From Zobellia galactanivorans (GTDB lineage Bacteria > Bacteroidota > Bacteroidia > Flavobacteriales > Flavobacteriaceae), in contig NC_015844.1 of the NCBI RefSeq assembly GCF_000973105.1, forward strand, positions 1,360,501 through 1,424,500: 64,000 nucleotides of DNA, in the 5' to 3' direction. Below are positions 26,299-36,477 of this stretch, piece after piece; within the stretch, counting starts at the first letter, position 1, and every line of letters begins with the position of its first letter. The position numbers and the translations under genes are program-made. The notes under the pieces are model-generated. The model was not told where the DNA came from and searched no databases. It saw only the letters and a program-made list of their open reading frames with translations.

Positions 26299-26344
26299 CA
26301 ATAGGAATTCGAGAATATAATTTTTCAAACTAAAAACTAAAAAT

Positions 26345-26623
26345 ATGGCAAAAGTAAACATTAAACCATTGGCAGATAGGGTTCTTATCGAACCTATGGC
26401 TGCTGAAACCAAGACAGCATCGGGTATCTACATTCCAGATACGGCTAAAGAAAAACCTCAACAAGGCAAAATTGTTGCCGTAGGGCCTGGCACCAAAGAC
26501 GAAAAGGTGACAGTAAAAGTTGGCGATACTGTATTGTATGGTAAATATGCTGGTACAGAGCTTAAGCTTGAAGGCGTTGATTATCTTATGATGCGCGAAA
26601 GTGACGTTTTGGCCATTATCTAA
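26345..26623 (+). CDS. groES: Co-chaperonin GroES
   Basis: A 92-residue protein with the Cpn10 signature [26 protein letters not shown] and mobile loop. It caps the GroEL cage. The reading is full length and typical (about 10 kDa). It is the first gene of groES-groEL, but a terminator-like hairpin sits just after its stop (26635-26663), so groEL may be partly uncoupled. Confidence 0.98.
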   Translation: MAKVNIKPLADRVLIEPMAAETKTASGIYIPDTAKEKPQQGKIVAVGPGTKDEKVTVKVGDTVLYGKYAGTELKLEGVDYLMMRESDVLAII

Positions 26624-26634
26624 TTTTTTTTGTC

Positions 26635-26663
26635 ATTCCTGTTGTTAACCACAGGAATTTTTT
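26635..26663 (+). terminator. Terminator-like hairpin between groES and groEL
   Basis: An 8-bp perfect stem (26635-26642 with 26651-26658, 8-base loop) is followed by TTTTT. It stands 12 bases after the groES stop and 67 bases before groEL. It may act as a partial terminator or as a processing/stability element. Confidence 0.7.
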
Positions 26664-26675
26664 ATGAAACAATAA

Positions 26676-28361
<1,686 letters not shown>

Positions 28362-28416
28362 TAGCGAGGCACCACAGCCGATTCCTAATTGGCCTGTGCT
28401 TCAATATTATAATATT

Positions 28417-28450
28417 AAACCGCTCTTGTACATTCAAGAGCGGTTTTTTT
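28417..28450 (+). terminator. Terminator after groEL
   Basis: Stem AACCGCTCTTG (28418-28428) with 28435-28445, loop of six, followed by at least seven T. Confidence 0.95.
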
Positions 28451-28466
28451 ATGCACCTATACAAAC

Positions 28467-28498
28467 AAAAAAACCATCCTTTTTTAAGGGATGGTTTT
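28467..28498 (-). terminator. Terminator of the 32-residue peptide gene
   Basis: A 10-bp stem (28470-28479 with 28489-28498) followed by T on the minus strand, 36 bases after the stop of the small ORF at 28534. Confidence 0.8.
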
Positions 28499-28533
28499 CC
28501 TGTCCGACATCTAGACCCTACCGGGTCGACCGA

Positions 28534-28632
28534 CTACTTCTTTCTAGGAGCAGCTTTCGGAGCAGCCTTTTTACCGGACTTTGCCGGTGAAGGCTTAGCA
28601 GATGGTTTACCTGCATTTTTTGCTTGTGCCAT
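28534..28632 (-). CDS. 32-residue Lys/Ala/Pro-rich basic peptide
   Basis: An ORF too short for usual gene callers: it starts MAQAKNAGKPSAKP and ends PKAAPRKK, 32 residues with ten Lys and one Arg and no acidic residue. Composition resembles the tail of histone H1 and the C-terminal tail of the topA product in this window, so nucleic-acid binding is a reasonable guess. It is flanked by a TAnnTTTG box (28653-28660) 20 bases upstream and a clean terminator downstream, both on its own strand, which is what a real transcription unit would show. It does not match ribosomal protein THX. Function is unknown. Confidence 0.6.
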   Translation of the reverse strand: MAQAKNAGKPSAKPSPAKSGKKAAPKAAPRKK

Positions 28633-28652
28633 AGTTTCTATAATTAAATAAG

Positions 28653-28660
28653 CAAATCTA
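28653..28660 (-). promoter_or_regulatory. -7 box of the basic peptide gene
   Basis: Minus-strand TAGATTTG fits TAnnTTTG, 20 bases before ATG 28632. No ideal TTG -33 box is seen. Confidence 0.5.
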
Positions 28661-28779
28661 AGGTAGATTACTTTTTGACTCGTGATATCCGCTTTGGGAA
28701 AAAATTAACCAAAAATAATTCGCATAGGTCAACCTTGCCCAACACCCGACATAAGAAACTAATTTACAACACCATAACT

Positions 28780-29136
28780 TTAGTGATGCCCACTATCATC
28801 GGTATTGTCTTCCCTATATCTACAACAAGGATGCACACTCTCGTAAGCCTCTTCCGTAGCCTTAAGCTCCTTGGTATCGTGTCCAACCGCCACGATAGCC
28901 GATTTAATTTTCATGGGGTCTGTTTTTCGTTCATCCATGATAAGGGACAATTGATGTGAAGCTATATCCCATGAAGCGTACTTGACCCCTTTTACATTAA
29001 GGGCCGCCTTTTCTATACGCGCCTTGCACATGGCACATTTTCCGTTGACATCAAAGGTCATTTTCTTGTTCTTGTCTTGTGCAAATGTCACCATGACCAT
29101 AAGGGTCATTACCATTGTTACGATCGTTGTCTTCAT
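28780..29136 (-). CDS. Periplasmic heavy-metal-associated (HMA) domain protein
   Basis: A 118-residue exported protein: signal peptide MKTTIVTMVMTLMVMVTFAQ, then an HMA domain with the CxxC site GKCAMCKARIEKA (Cys34, Cys37), and a C-terminal tail with HPCC and a final HH that could give further Cu ligands. Copper carriage in the periplasm is inferred from its place at the end of copA - TonB receptor - HMA, all minus strand; the receptor gene stops 24 bases upstream. No terminator is obvious after it. Confidence 0.85.
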   Translation of the reverse strand: MKTTIVTMVMTLMVMVTFAQDKNKKMTFDVNGKCAMCKARIEKAALNVKGVKYASWDIASHQLSLIMDERKTDPMKIKSAIVAVGHDTKELKATEEAYESVHPCCRYREDNTDDSGHH

Positions 29137-29160
29137 TTTACTTGTGTTTATTTATAGTCA

Positions 29161-31398
29161 TTAAATTTTAACCCTGAATCCGCCATAGAACATTCGGCCC
29201 ATTATAGGCGCGTATATGATAGTGGTATCAAAATTAGGGCCAAAAGGATTATCGGCACCCAACACCGGATTATCTTGCTGTACATTCGACAGGTTTTCAC
29301 CCCCTACATATATTTCAAACGTATTGGAGAACACTTTTGTTATCTGGGCATTCATATGGTTGTACGGCGATGAATATGCCGCCAGTTGATAGGCCACAGG
29401 GTTTGAGGCCGTGTTGGGCAATCTCTTTTCCCCCATACTGTGCAGGGTATAGTCAAATTTCCACTGCGAACCGTTTTCCTTTACCTTGGTCTTATACCCT
29501 AAATTGGCAAAAAGCCGATGCTGGGCCTGTAAAGGCTTTTGCAAATTACCGCTCTTGTAATCCGTGGATACATCGTAATACTTATAAGCCGTACGTAAAT
29601 CAAGTCCCGTCAAGAGTTCGTAATTCACCTCTACCTGAAAACTTTTCGCCTTGCTGCCGCCATCCAAATTGTAGAAGGACACCTCTTGTGGGTTTTCCCA
29701 ATCGACAACCACCTGGTTCTTAAAGTCGGTAATATAATAATCAAGGGCAATATTACCTTTCTTATTCAGAAAATTAAACCCTTGCAAAAAACTCACTCCG
29801 TAGTTCCAGGCATCTTCGGGCTCCAGCCCGTAAACCTCCCCTCCTTCGTTCAAGATATTGATTTGCCGCGACGATGCGAACAATTGTTGGTTTTCGGCAA
29901 AGATATTGGCCGCACGCTTGCCCCTTCCGAAAGAGCCCCTTAGGCTTCCTTGACCCCATGGCGTATAACGTATATGAAACCTCGGGGTTACAAAAGTGCC
30001 CAACCTATTATGGTTGTCTACACGAAGGCCCGCCGTCAAGCTTACCTTTTCCAGGTTCTCATAGCTGTACTCCATAAAAGCGCCGACGGACTTATCTTCC
30101 CGGGAATAATCCGTTGTATTCACCAACTCATCATATCCATCATAGGCAAAGGAGAGTCCTGTTTTAAACTTATTTCGGGTATCGCCGATAATCGAATTAA
30201 AAAGCAAATTGGTGTATATGCTCTCATGGTTGATATCATAGGTCCTAAATCCAAAGTACGAATCCTGCTTATGGAGGCTATAGGCCGTTTGAAAGCCGAA
30301 ACTCTGAAAAGGCAATTCCGGAAAAACGTAGCCCAGTTTCAAGGAAGTATCGAACCTTCGGGTATTGATTTCGCTACCCCATGCATGGGTCGTAAACTTA
30401 TCGGTATCGGGATTAAAATCTACCTGCCCGACCTGCTTCCCATCATTCAAAAAGCGCACGTTAAAGAAGCTCACCCATCCCTTTTCGGGATCTTGGTACT
30501 GCCATCGGTTCATTACATTGATCTGGTCGGCCAGGGGAGCATCGAGAAAGCCGTCTCCGTTATCATCTTCCTTTTGGGTTCTTTTGTTTCCGTGAATATA
30601 CAGTCCCGTACTCCACTTTTCGTTAAGCTTTTTATTGAAATGCGTATTCAGCTCATAGCGTCCGTTTTCATTCCCATACCCATTCACAAAAATGGCATTA
30701 TCGGTAAGGGGTTTTACCAACTCGGTATTGATCTGGCCCGAAATACTCTCATATCCGTTCACCACACTTCCCGCCCCCTTGGTAATCTGAATACTTTCGA
30801 TCCAGGTTCCGGGCGTAAAGGTGAGGCCATAGGCCTGCGAAGCCCCGCGGACCATGGGAATATTTTCTTGGGTAATCAACAAATACGGACTCGTCAACCC
30901 CAACATCTGAATTTGCTTGGTACCCGTTAAACCATCGGATAGGTTCACATCTATGGCGGGGTTGGTCTCAAAACTTTCGGCCAAATTACAACAGGCCGCC
31001 TTCAACAATTCGGCACTGTTTACCGTAACCACGTTCTGCGGACTAAAATAGGCTTTCTGAATATCGTCCCGTTTTTGCTGCACTACCACCTCATCCAAGG
31101 TATTGGAAGCCTTTAACCGCAACCGAAGCGTCTTGGGGGCGTTGACCGCTAAGGTATCGGACTCATATCCGACATAACTCACGATCAACTTATTGTACTC
31201 TTTTTTATAAGGAATGGAAAATTTTCCGTCAATATCGGTTACCACCCCGATTTGGGAATTCATCCAATACACGTTGGCACCCGGAAGCCCCTGTTCATTT
31301 GACGCCCCCGAATCGATGACTGTTCCTTCAACTTTTTCCTGTGAAAAAGCCAACCACGGCAACAGCGCCGCTACCCATACTACTATATATTTATTCAT
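29161..31398 (-). CDS. TonB-dependent outer-membrane receptor, copper-locus type
   Basis: A 745-residue receptor with signal peptide (to about LAFSQ), an N-terminal carboxypeptidase-D-like regulatory domain (VEGTVIDSG...GKFSIPYKKEYNKLIVSYVGYES), a plug (IQMLGLTSPYLLITQENIPMVRG) and a 22-strand type barrel ending GRMFYGGFRVKI. The plug entrance carries LLKAACCNLAESF, a CC motif often seen in receptors coupled to copper genes. It lies 17 bases after copA. By context it probably moves copper or a copper complex, but direction and ligand are not shown by sequence. There is no SusD partner, so it is not a glycan-uptake receptor. Confidence 0.85.
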   Translation of the reverse strand: MNKYIVVWVAALLPWLAFSQEKVEGTVIDSGASNEQGLPGANVYWMNSQIGVVTDIDGKFSIPYKKEYNKLIVSYVGYESDTLAVNAPKTLRLRLKASNTLDEVVVQQKRDDIQKAYFSPQNVVTVNSAELLKAACCNLAESFETNPAIDVNLSDGLTGTKQIQMLGLTSPYLLITQENIPMVRGASQAYGLTFTPGTWIESIQITKGAGSVVNGYESISGQINTELVKPLTDNAIFVNGYGNENGRYELNTHFNKKLNEKWSTGLYIHGNKRTQKEDDNGDGFLDAPLADQINVMNRWQYQDPEKGWVSFFNVRFLNDGKQVGQVDFNPDTDKFTTHAWGSEINTRRFDTSLKLGYVFPELPFQSFGFQTAYSLHKQDSYFGFRTYDINHESIYTNLLFNSIIGDTRNKFKTGLSFAYDGYDELVNTTDYSREDKSVGAFMEYSYENLEKVSLTAGLRVDNHNRLGTFVTPRFHIRYTPWGQGSLRGSFGRGKRAANIFAENQQLFASSRQINILNEGGEVYGLEPEDAWNYGVSFLQGFNFLNKKGNIALDYYITDFKNQVVVDWENPQEVSFYNLDGGSKAKSFQVEVNYELLTGLDLRTAYKYYDVSTDYKSGNLQKPLQAQHRLFANLGYKTKVKENGSQWKFDYTLHSMGEKRLPNTASNPVAYQLAAYSSPYNHMNAQITKVFSNTFEIYVGGENLSNVQQDNPVLGADNPFGPNFDTTIIYAPIMGRMFYGGFRVKI

Positions 31399-31415
31399 TT
31401 ATATTTTATTCAATA

Positions 31416-33911
31416 CTATTCATCTATTTTTTTGGTCCGCAAACGCAAGGCGTTCGCTATGACCGAAACCGAGCTAAAGCTCATGGCCAAGGCCGCAATC
31501 ATGGGTGATAACAACAAGCCAAATACCGGGTACAATACCCCAGCGGCTATGGGTATGCCCACCGTATTGTAGATCAAGGCGAAAAAGAGATTCTGCTTGA
31601 TATTTTCCATAACCGCACGGCTCAACCCATAAGCTTTTACAATACCGTGCAAATCGCCCTTTACCAAGGTAATCGCCGCACTTTCGATAGCCACATCGGT
31701 ACCCGTGCCCATGGCGATGCCCACATCGCTCTTGGCCAATGCAGGAGCATCATTGATACCATCTCCGGCCACGGCCACTTTTTTTCCTTGGGCCTGTAAG
31801 CGCTCTACCTCGGCAAGTTTGTCTTGCGGAAGCATACCCGCCTTAAAATCGGCCAGGTTCAACGCATCGGCAACAGCCTTCGCCGTATTCCAGTTATCAC
31901 CTGTCAACATAACCACGGCAATACCCGAATCCTGCAGCTTTTGAATGGCCTTTTTACTGGTCTCCTTGATCTTGTCGCCAATTACCACATATCCTGCCGC
32001 CTTATCGTTTACTGCCAGATACGACACCGTTTTACCTTGTTTTTGATATACCTCGACCTCGGATTTCAAGGCCTCGGAAATAGGGACTTCAGACCCGACC
32101 ATCATTTGCTCATTGCCCAAAACCACGGATTCATCACCAATTTTCCCCCGCACCCCTTTTCCGGTAACGGAATCAAAATCAAGCACCTTTAAGACAGCTA
32201 CGCCCTGGGCCTTACCGTATTGCACGGTAGCATCGGCCAGCGGGTGCTCACTGTATTGGTTCAAGGAAACGATATATTGCAACACCTTGTTGCTGTCAAA
32301 GTCGGCAACTGCATACAGCCCTTCCACCGAAGGTTTTCCCTCGGTAATGGTCCCTGTCTTATCTATGACCAGGGTATCTATCTTGGCCATACGCTCGAGG
32401 GCCTCGGCATTTTTTATCAAGACGCCCGATTGCGCCCCTTTGCCAACCCCTACCATTACCGACATCGGCGTAGCCAGACCCAAAGCACAAGGGCAGGCAA
32501 TGATCAATACGGCAATGGCATTTACCAAGGCGTAAACATAGACGGGTTCGGGACCAAAGATGACCCAAACAATAAAGGTAACCACCGAAACAAAGACTAC
32601 CGTAGGCACAAAATAACCCGAGATCTTATCGGCCAGTTTCTGAATGGGGGCCTGACTACGACTGGCCTTATTGACCATATCGATAATCTGTGAAAGCAAG
32701 GTCTCCGCACCCACTTTTTCGGCCTTCATTATAAAAGACCCCTTGCCGTTTATGGTTCCCGAATGCACCGTAGCGCCCTCCTCTTTTTGAACAGGTACCG
32801 GTTCACCCGTAATCATGGATTCGTCCACCACACTTTCACCTTCCGTAATAATTCCGTCCACAGGAATTTTATCCCCTGGTTTTACGCGAAGCAAATCGCC
32901 CTTTACGATCTGATCGATGGTAATGGTCTCTTCTTTTCCATCAACAACACGAACAGCTTTATTGGGCGCCAATTTGAGCAACTCTTTTACCGCACTGTTG
33001 GTTTTGCTATGGGCACGGGCCTCTAAAAGCTGACCAAAAAGAACTAGGGTCAAGATAACCGTGGCCGCCTCAAAATACACATGTACCGTACCTTGATCGG
33101 TTTTGAACTGGGGCGGAAAAAAATCGGGCACCAAAATGGCAAAAACACTGAACAACCATGCCACACCTGCGCCGATACCGATTAAGGTGAACATATTAAG
33201 GTTCCATGTTTTTACCGATCGGTAGGCCCGTTCAAAAAACATCCATGTAGCATAAAAAACCACTGGAAGCGAAAGACCGAACTGGATCCAATTCCAATAT
33301 TTCCGTCCCAAGACATCTTGTAACGGATTGCCCGGTATCATATCGGACATGGCAATGATAAAAATGGGCAAGGTAAAGGCCACGGCGACCTTAAACTTGT
33401 GCAACAATTTATTATAGCTCTTTTCCTCTGCGGATATATCGGCCTGTTTAGGCACCAAGTCCATCCCACAAATCGGGCAATCGCCCGGGGCGTCACGTAC
33501 AATTTCAGGATGCATGGGGCAGGTGTATTCTTGGGCACCGCTAGGCACCGCACTTACCTCTTCCACCAAATCCATTCCGCAAACCGGACAATCACCGGGT
33601 TCGGTATAGGTTTTATCGCCTTCACAGTGCATGGGGCAATAGAAAACCCCATTGCCATTTTCCACCTTCCTTGCTTTTTCAACTTCATGGTGGTGCGCCC
33701 CTAGCTCGTGAATGGAATAGTGTCCGCCATCCTTCTCCATAGCCACTTGTAAATCGGCCAAGGACAATTGATCGTCCATTTCCACGACCGCTTCGGCCTT
33801 TTTCAAATCGACCGACACCTTGGCCACCCCCTCGACGTTCGACAAGGTCTGCTCGACGTGGGCCCTACAGCCATTACAGCTCATTCCGTGTATATGATAG
33901 GTCTCTTTCAT
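31416..33911 (-). CDS. copA: Copper-translocating P-type ATPase CopA
   Basis: An 831-residue P1B-ATPase. From the N-terminus: an HMA domain with GMSCNGC (Cys12, Cys15); two heavy-metal-binding modules of the YCPMH...GDCPVCGMDLV and YTCPMHPE...GDCPICGMDLV kind; membrane helices with the CPC ion site (IACPCALGLATP); DKTGT phosphorylation motif; MLTGD; and GDGINDAPAL. CPC with this layout points to Cu(I) export to the periplasm. ATG 33911 is used because the in-frame upstream ATG at 33935 lies in the -7 box. A dyad (33945-33956) lies beside that promoter. Confidence 0.95.
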   Translation of the reverse strand: MKETYHIHGMSCNGCRAHVEQTLSNVEGVAKVSVDLKKAEAVVEMDDQLSLADLQVAMEKDGGHYSIHELGAHHHEVEKARKVENGNGVFYCPMHCEGDKTYTEPGDCPVCGMDLVEEVSAVPSGAQEYTCPMHPEIVRDAPGDCPICGMDLVPKQADISAEEKSYNKLLHKFKVAVAFTLPIFIIAMSDMIPGNPLQDVLGRKYWNWIQFGLSLPVVFYATWMFFERAYRSVKTWNLNMFTLIGIGAGVAWLFSVFAILVPDFFPPQFKTDQGTVHVYFEAATVILTLVLFGQLLEARAHSKTNSAVKELLKLAPNKAVRVVDGKEETITIDQIVKGDLLRVKPGDKIPVDGIITEGESVVDESMITGEPVPVQKEEGATVHSGTINGKGSFIMKAEKVGAETLLSQIIDMVNKASRSQAPIQKLADKISGYFVPTVVFVSVVTFIVWVIFGPEPVYVYALVNAIAVLIIACPCALGLATPMSVMVGVGKGAQSGVLIKNAEALERMAKIDTLVIDKTGTITEGKPSVEGLYAVADFDSNKVLQYIVSLNQYSEHPLADATVQYGKAQGVAVLKVLDFDSVTGKGVRGKIGDESVVLGNEQMMVGSEVPISEALKSEVEVYQKQGKTVSYLAVNDKAAGYVVIGDKIKETSKKAIQKLQDSGIAVVMLTGDNWNTAKAVADALNLADFKAGMLPQDKLAEVERLQAQGKKVAVAGDGINDAPALAKSDVGIAMGTGTDVAIESAAITLVKGDLHGIVKAYGLSRAVMENIKQNLFFALIYNTVGIPIAAGVLYPVFGLLLSPMIAALAMSFSSVSVIANALRLRTKKIDE

Positions 33912-33934
33912 TATTACAATCTTTAAATACACCA

Positions 33935-33942
33935 CAAAATTA
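33935..33942 (-). promoter_or_regulatory. -7 box of copA
   Basis: Minus-strand TAATTTTG fits TAnnTTTG and stands 23 bases before the CopA ATG; it excludes the longer start at 33935. Confidence 0.65.
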
Positions 33943-33944
33943 CA

Positions 33945-33956
33945 CCGTAAATACGG
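33945..33956. promoter_or_regulatory. Candidate copper operator at the copA promoter
   Basis: CCGTA-AA-TACGG, extended to an imperfect 18-base dyad when flanks are counted, sits directly upstream of the copA -7 box, between -7 and -33 positions. The adjacent HMA-AraC protein is a candidate binder. Confidence 0.45.
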
Positions 33957-33984
33957 AGTACTTTTGACTAGTTATGGTTAAGGC

Positions 33985-34551
33985 TTATACAATTTGGTCA
34001 AGGGATTTGCGCTCCCAATTCCCCATGTTCTTGTATTCCGTCATTGAATACCCCGTAACCGACTTAAACTGCCGGGCCAAATGGCTGCTACTTTTATAGC
34101 CCAGGGCATAGGCAATTTCAGAAAAGCTCAATTCGTTCATCTGGATCAATTCCTTGGCCTTTTCCGTTTTCAGGTGAATGACATACTTTTCTATGGAAAT
34201 ACCTTCCCTTCTACTAAAAAGCTTGCTTAAATAAGAGTATTCGCGGTTGAGCTTTCCCGATAGGAAAACGGAAACATTGATCTCGTCGCCCGACTTTTCG
34301 GAATCGACAAAATCGATAAGTGCGGCCTTGATCTGTTCGATTACAATATCGGTTTTATCGGCCATCAATTCAAAGCCCTTATTTTCCAAGACCTGGCGAA
34401 GTCGCCCGTGGTCGAAGGCCTTGTCGGAAGCAACGGTAACCGCGCCCAGCTCAACATCAACAAGTGTCGCGCCCAAGGCCTCAAACGACTGCGAAACAAT
34501 CATTTTGCACCGATCACAGACCATATTTTTAATATGAAAAACTGTTTTCAT
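33985..34551 (-). CDS. HMA-domain/AraC-type HTH fusion, candidate copper regulator
   Basis: A 188-residue protein. Residues 1-65 form an HMA domain with the metal site MVCDRC (Cys12, Cys15). Residues about 100-175 are an AraC-type double HTH (LSKLFSRREGISIEKYVIH, FSEIAYALGYKSSSHLARQFKSVTGYSM). Family knowledge suggests metal binding by the first part controls DNA binding by the second; the Cu target is inferred from the neighbours. ATG 34551 is used because it gives an HMA domain beginning MKTVFHIKNMVC, matching the CopA N-terminus. It lies 73 bases upstream of the copA start, on the same strand, and may share control with it. Confidence 0.85.
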   Translation of the reverse strand: MKTVFHIKNMVCDRCKMIVSQSFEALGATLVDVELGAVTVASDKAFDHGRLRQVLENKGFELMADKTDIVIEQIKAALIDFVDSEKSGDEINVSVFLSGKLNREYSYLSKLFSRREGISIEKYVIHLKTEKAKELIQMNELSFSEIAYALGYKSSSHLARQFKSVTGYSMTEYKNMGNWERKSLDQIV

Positions 34552-34648
34552 CAGAACTATTTTTAGCAAATTCAAAACAATTTGAAGCACATAGGCAGCT
34601 TGGCCATACTTACTTCGAGAATAGATTGGAAAGGAAACTAAAAATAAA

Positions 34649-35062
34649 TCAGATCAGAAAAACCTGGTCGAGCAACTGGATGTTCTCGACAATCTTAGGA
34701 GGATGATATTGTGCATAGGTCTGGTTCCTTTTTGTCAAAGGTTCAAACAAGCCAATATAAGAATATGTATAAGCGACCAAAAACACTTTTTGATCTAGCT
34801 GGAAGTCGTTAAAAGAAGGTTTTACATCGTTCTGCCCTTCCATGGCGATTACTTCGCTGGCACAGCATGACGATTTTTCAACAGATGCGGGCATGTCATC
34901 ACCCAATGGCATATCCATACCACAATCCTGGGCATCGACAAAAAAAGCAACATCTACCAAATGCCCCATACAATAGTGCTTCTCTACCTTGAACGAAGTG
35001 GTAGAAAGCAAGAGTACAATTGCCATAAGGCAAGAAAGACAACGATGTAGTTTTTCTTTCAT
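34649..35062 (-). CDS. HYC_CC_PP family small protein
   Basis: A 137-residue protein with a hydrophobic N-terminal segment (LSCLMAIVLLLSTTSFKV) that is a signal peptide or anchor, then the three short signatures that name the family: KHYCMGH, SSCCASE and YHPPKIV. An acidic-Met segment CGMDMPLGDDMP between them could bind metal. It is the first gene of the copper cluster and has a -7 box at 35068-35075. Its role is not characterised; periplasmic copper handling is inference. Confidence 0.8.
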   Translation of the reverse strand: MKEKLHRCLSCLMAIVLLLSTTSFKVEKHYCMGHLVDVAFFVDAQDCGMDMPLGDDMPASVEKSSCCASEVIAMEGQNDVKPSFNDFQLDQKVFLVAYTYSYIGLFEPLTKRNQTYAQYHPPKIVENIQLLDQVFLI

Positions 35063-35067
35063 TAACG

Positions 35068-35075
35068 CAAATTTA
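35068..35075 (-). promoter_or_regulatory. -7 box of the HYC_CC_PP gene
   Basis: Minus-strand TAAATTTG, six bases before ATG 35062, fits TAnnTTTG; the transcript would be nearly leaderless. Confidence 0.5.
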
Positions 35076-35299
35076 TGAAATAAACGACCTAGCCCGGCCC
35101 AAATAGCTCGCTTTAACTAAAATTTAGAGGTTTCACGACCTCTATCCTAAGACATAAACATTTAATTATTGCCGCAAAATAGCCTCTCATCGTATTTTTT
35201 TTACCACTTGACATACTTATAGTCCGTTTTTTGAGTTATGGCATGACGGATTAAACTCACTCCCCGAACAATTAGTATTAAAAAAGTAAAGCAATACAA

Positions 35300-36376
35300 A
35301 TGAAAAAAAAATTAAGATCAGTCGTAAAATCAGGATTTGCAGTATTTGCATTAGCCTTTCTAGCAACAAGCTGTAGCACGGATGAAGGCTCTGTTTTCGA
35401 CTCCCCAATAGATACAGGGGATGAATCCTCAATAGCCACCCTAGTAATTAACGAAAACGATGGTTCCAATGATATTTTGGTCGCCGAAGCATCCGGCGAG
35501 GTAGGTACGACCGTACCTGGGCGTATCATTTACACATCTACAAAGAACCAGAAGAGATTATACATCACGCAAAACATCTCCGGTAGCGGAGAAATGCCTT
35601 TCAACAACTTCAACATTGAAGGTAAAGACCTTAAAAAAGCCCTTAAAGGCGATGGTTCGGTAGATTTGGATGGAGATACCCAAAAAGCCATTGACTTTAC
35701 TTTTGAACTTCCTGTGCCCGATATTGACAACGGGGAAATCGTTTACCAATTCTGGACCACAACGGGAAAAGGAGATTTTAGGGATCCTACCAAAAGAAAA
35801 GCCCTAGGCGTAGGAACGATTACCGTTAAAGTTGGTAACGGAACCAACCCTACCGCTAACGTACGTGAATTTACAGATATCAAGCTATATGCCCCAGCTG
35901 AAGATGGTTCTACCGAAACATTCTTCTCCCTTCTAAACGGTTCCGCATACCGAATAGACAAAGGACCTGAATATAGAGCTTTTTGGGATTTCGGATACTA
36001 CTATGGCGCCTCAGGGGATTCGGCTGACGACAAAGCCTCATTTGCCTCTACCGCCACGTATAACGATGTATTCCCATTTGACGTTGAAGGACTTGAGGCC
36101 GATGCAACGGAAGAAAACGCTGCAACGGAAACGTTGAATAATTTTTACTTGGAACTCTCCAGCAAAACTGCGGCCGATTTTGACGCCATTACCTCTTCAG
36201 GAGACTTAAACAACATTGCCAAACCTAATTTTGAAAAGACAACCAACCTTAACGTTGGAGATGTTATCGAATTTGTTGATGAATACGGCAAAAAAGGCCT
36301 GATTAAAATTACAGAGATCAAAGCCGGATACGGCACTAAAGACTACATTGTCTTTGACGTAAAGATCCAACCTTAA
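35300..36376 (+). CDS. Putative surface lipoprotein of unknown function
   Basis: A 358-residue lipoprotein: basic N-terminus, hydrophobic core and lipobox LATSC (Cys25), followed by STDEGS, an acidic stretch resembling surface-export signals of Flavobacteriia. The remainder is beta-rich and acidic (LVINENDGSNDILV, YQFWTTTGKGDFRDPTK) and lacks known catalytic motifs. It is alone on its strand, between the divergent copper cluster and the GAF-protein gene, and ends with a strong terminator. I do not recognise the family; a surface adhesin or binding role is only a guess. Confidence 0.75.
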   Translation: MKKKLRSVVKSGFAVFALAFLATSCSTDEGSVFDSPIDTGDESSIATLVINENDGSNDILVAEASGEVGTTVPGRIIYTSTKNQKRLYITQNISGSGEMPFNNFNIEGKDLKKALKGDGSVDLDGDTQKAIDFTFELPVPDIDNGEIVYQFWTTTGKGDFRDPTKRKALGVGTITVKVGNGTNPTANVREFTDIKLYAPAEDGSTETFFSLLNGSAYRIDKGPEYRAFWDFGYYYGASGDSADDKASFASTATYNDVFPFDVEGLEADATEENAATETLNNFYLELSSKTAADFDAITSSGDLNNIAKPNFEKTTNLNVGDVIEFVDEYGKKGLIKITEIKAGYGTKDYIVFDVKIQP

Positions 36377-36393
36377 TCTTTTAAAAGCAATCG

Positions 36394-36428
36394 AAAAGGG
36401 ATGTCGTTGATTCGACATCCCTTTTTTT
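36394..36428 (+). terminator. Terminator after the lipoprotein gene at 35300
   Basis: A 13-bp stem (36394-36406 with 36413-36425) is followed by a T run. Confidence 0.92.
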
Positions 36429-36456
36429 GTTGCCCATAGTTTTGTTTCCAAAAGCT

Positions 36457-36464
36457 TATTTTTG
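36457..36464 (+). promoter_or_regulatory. -7 box of the GAF-protein gene
   Basis: TATTTTTG, 13 bases before ATG 36478, fits TAnnTTTG and argues against a start at 36427. Confidence 0.65.
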
Positions 36465-36477
36465 CACAAAAAATAGC

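Noticed and set aside
28531-28632. Ribosomal protein THX considered for the basic peptide
   Set aside because: THX has a Gly/Arg-rich pattern with GSYGxxRPR-like sequence; this peptide is Lys/Ala/Pro-rich without it.
29950-30930. 326-codon plus-strand ORF inside the TonB receptor
   Set aside because: Antisense shadow of the receptor; no signal peptide, motif, promoter or neighbour supports it.
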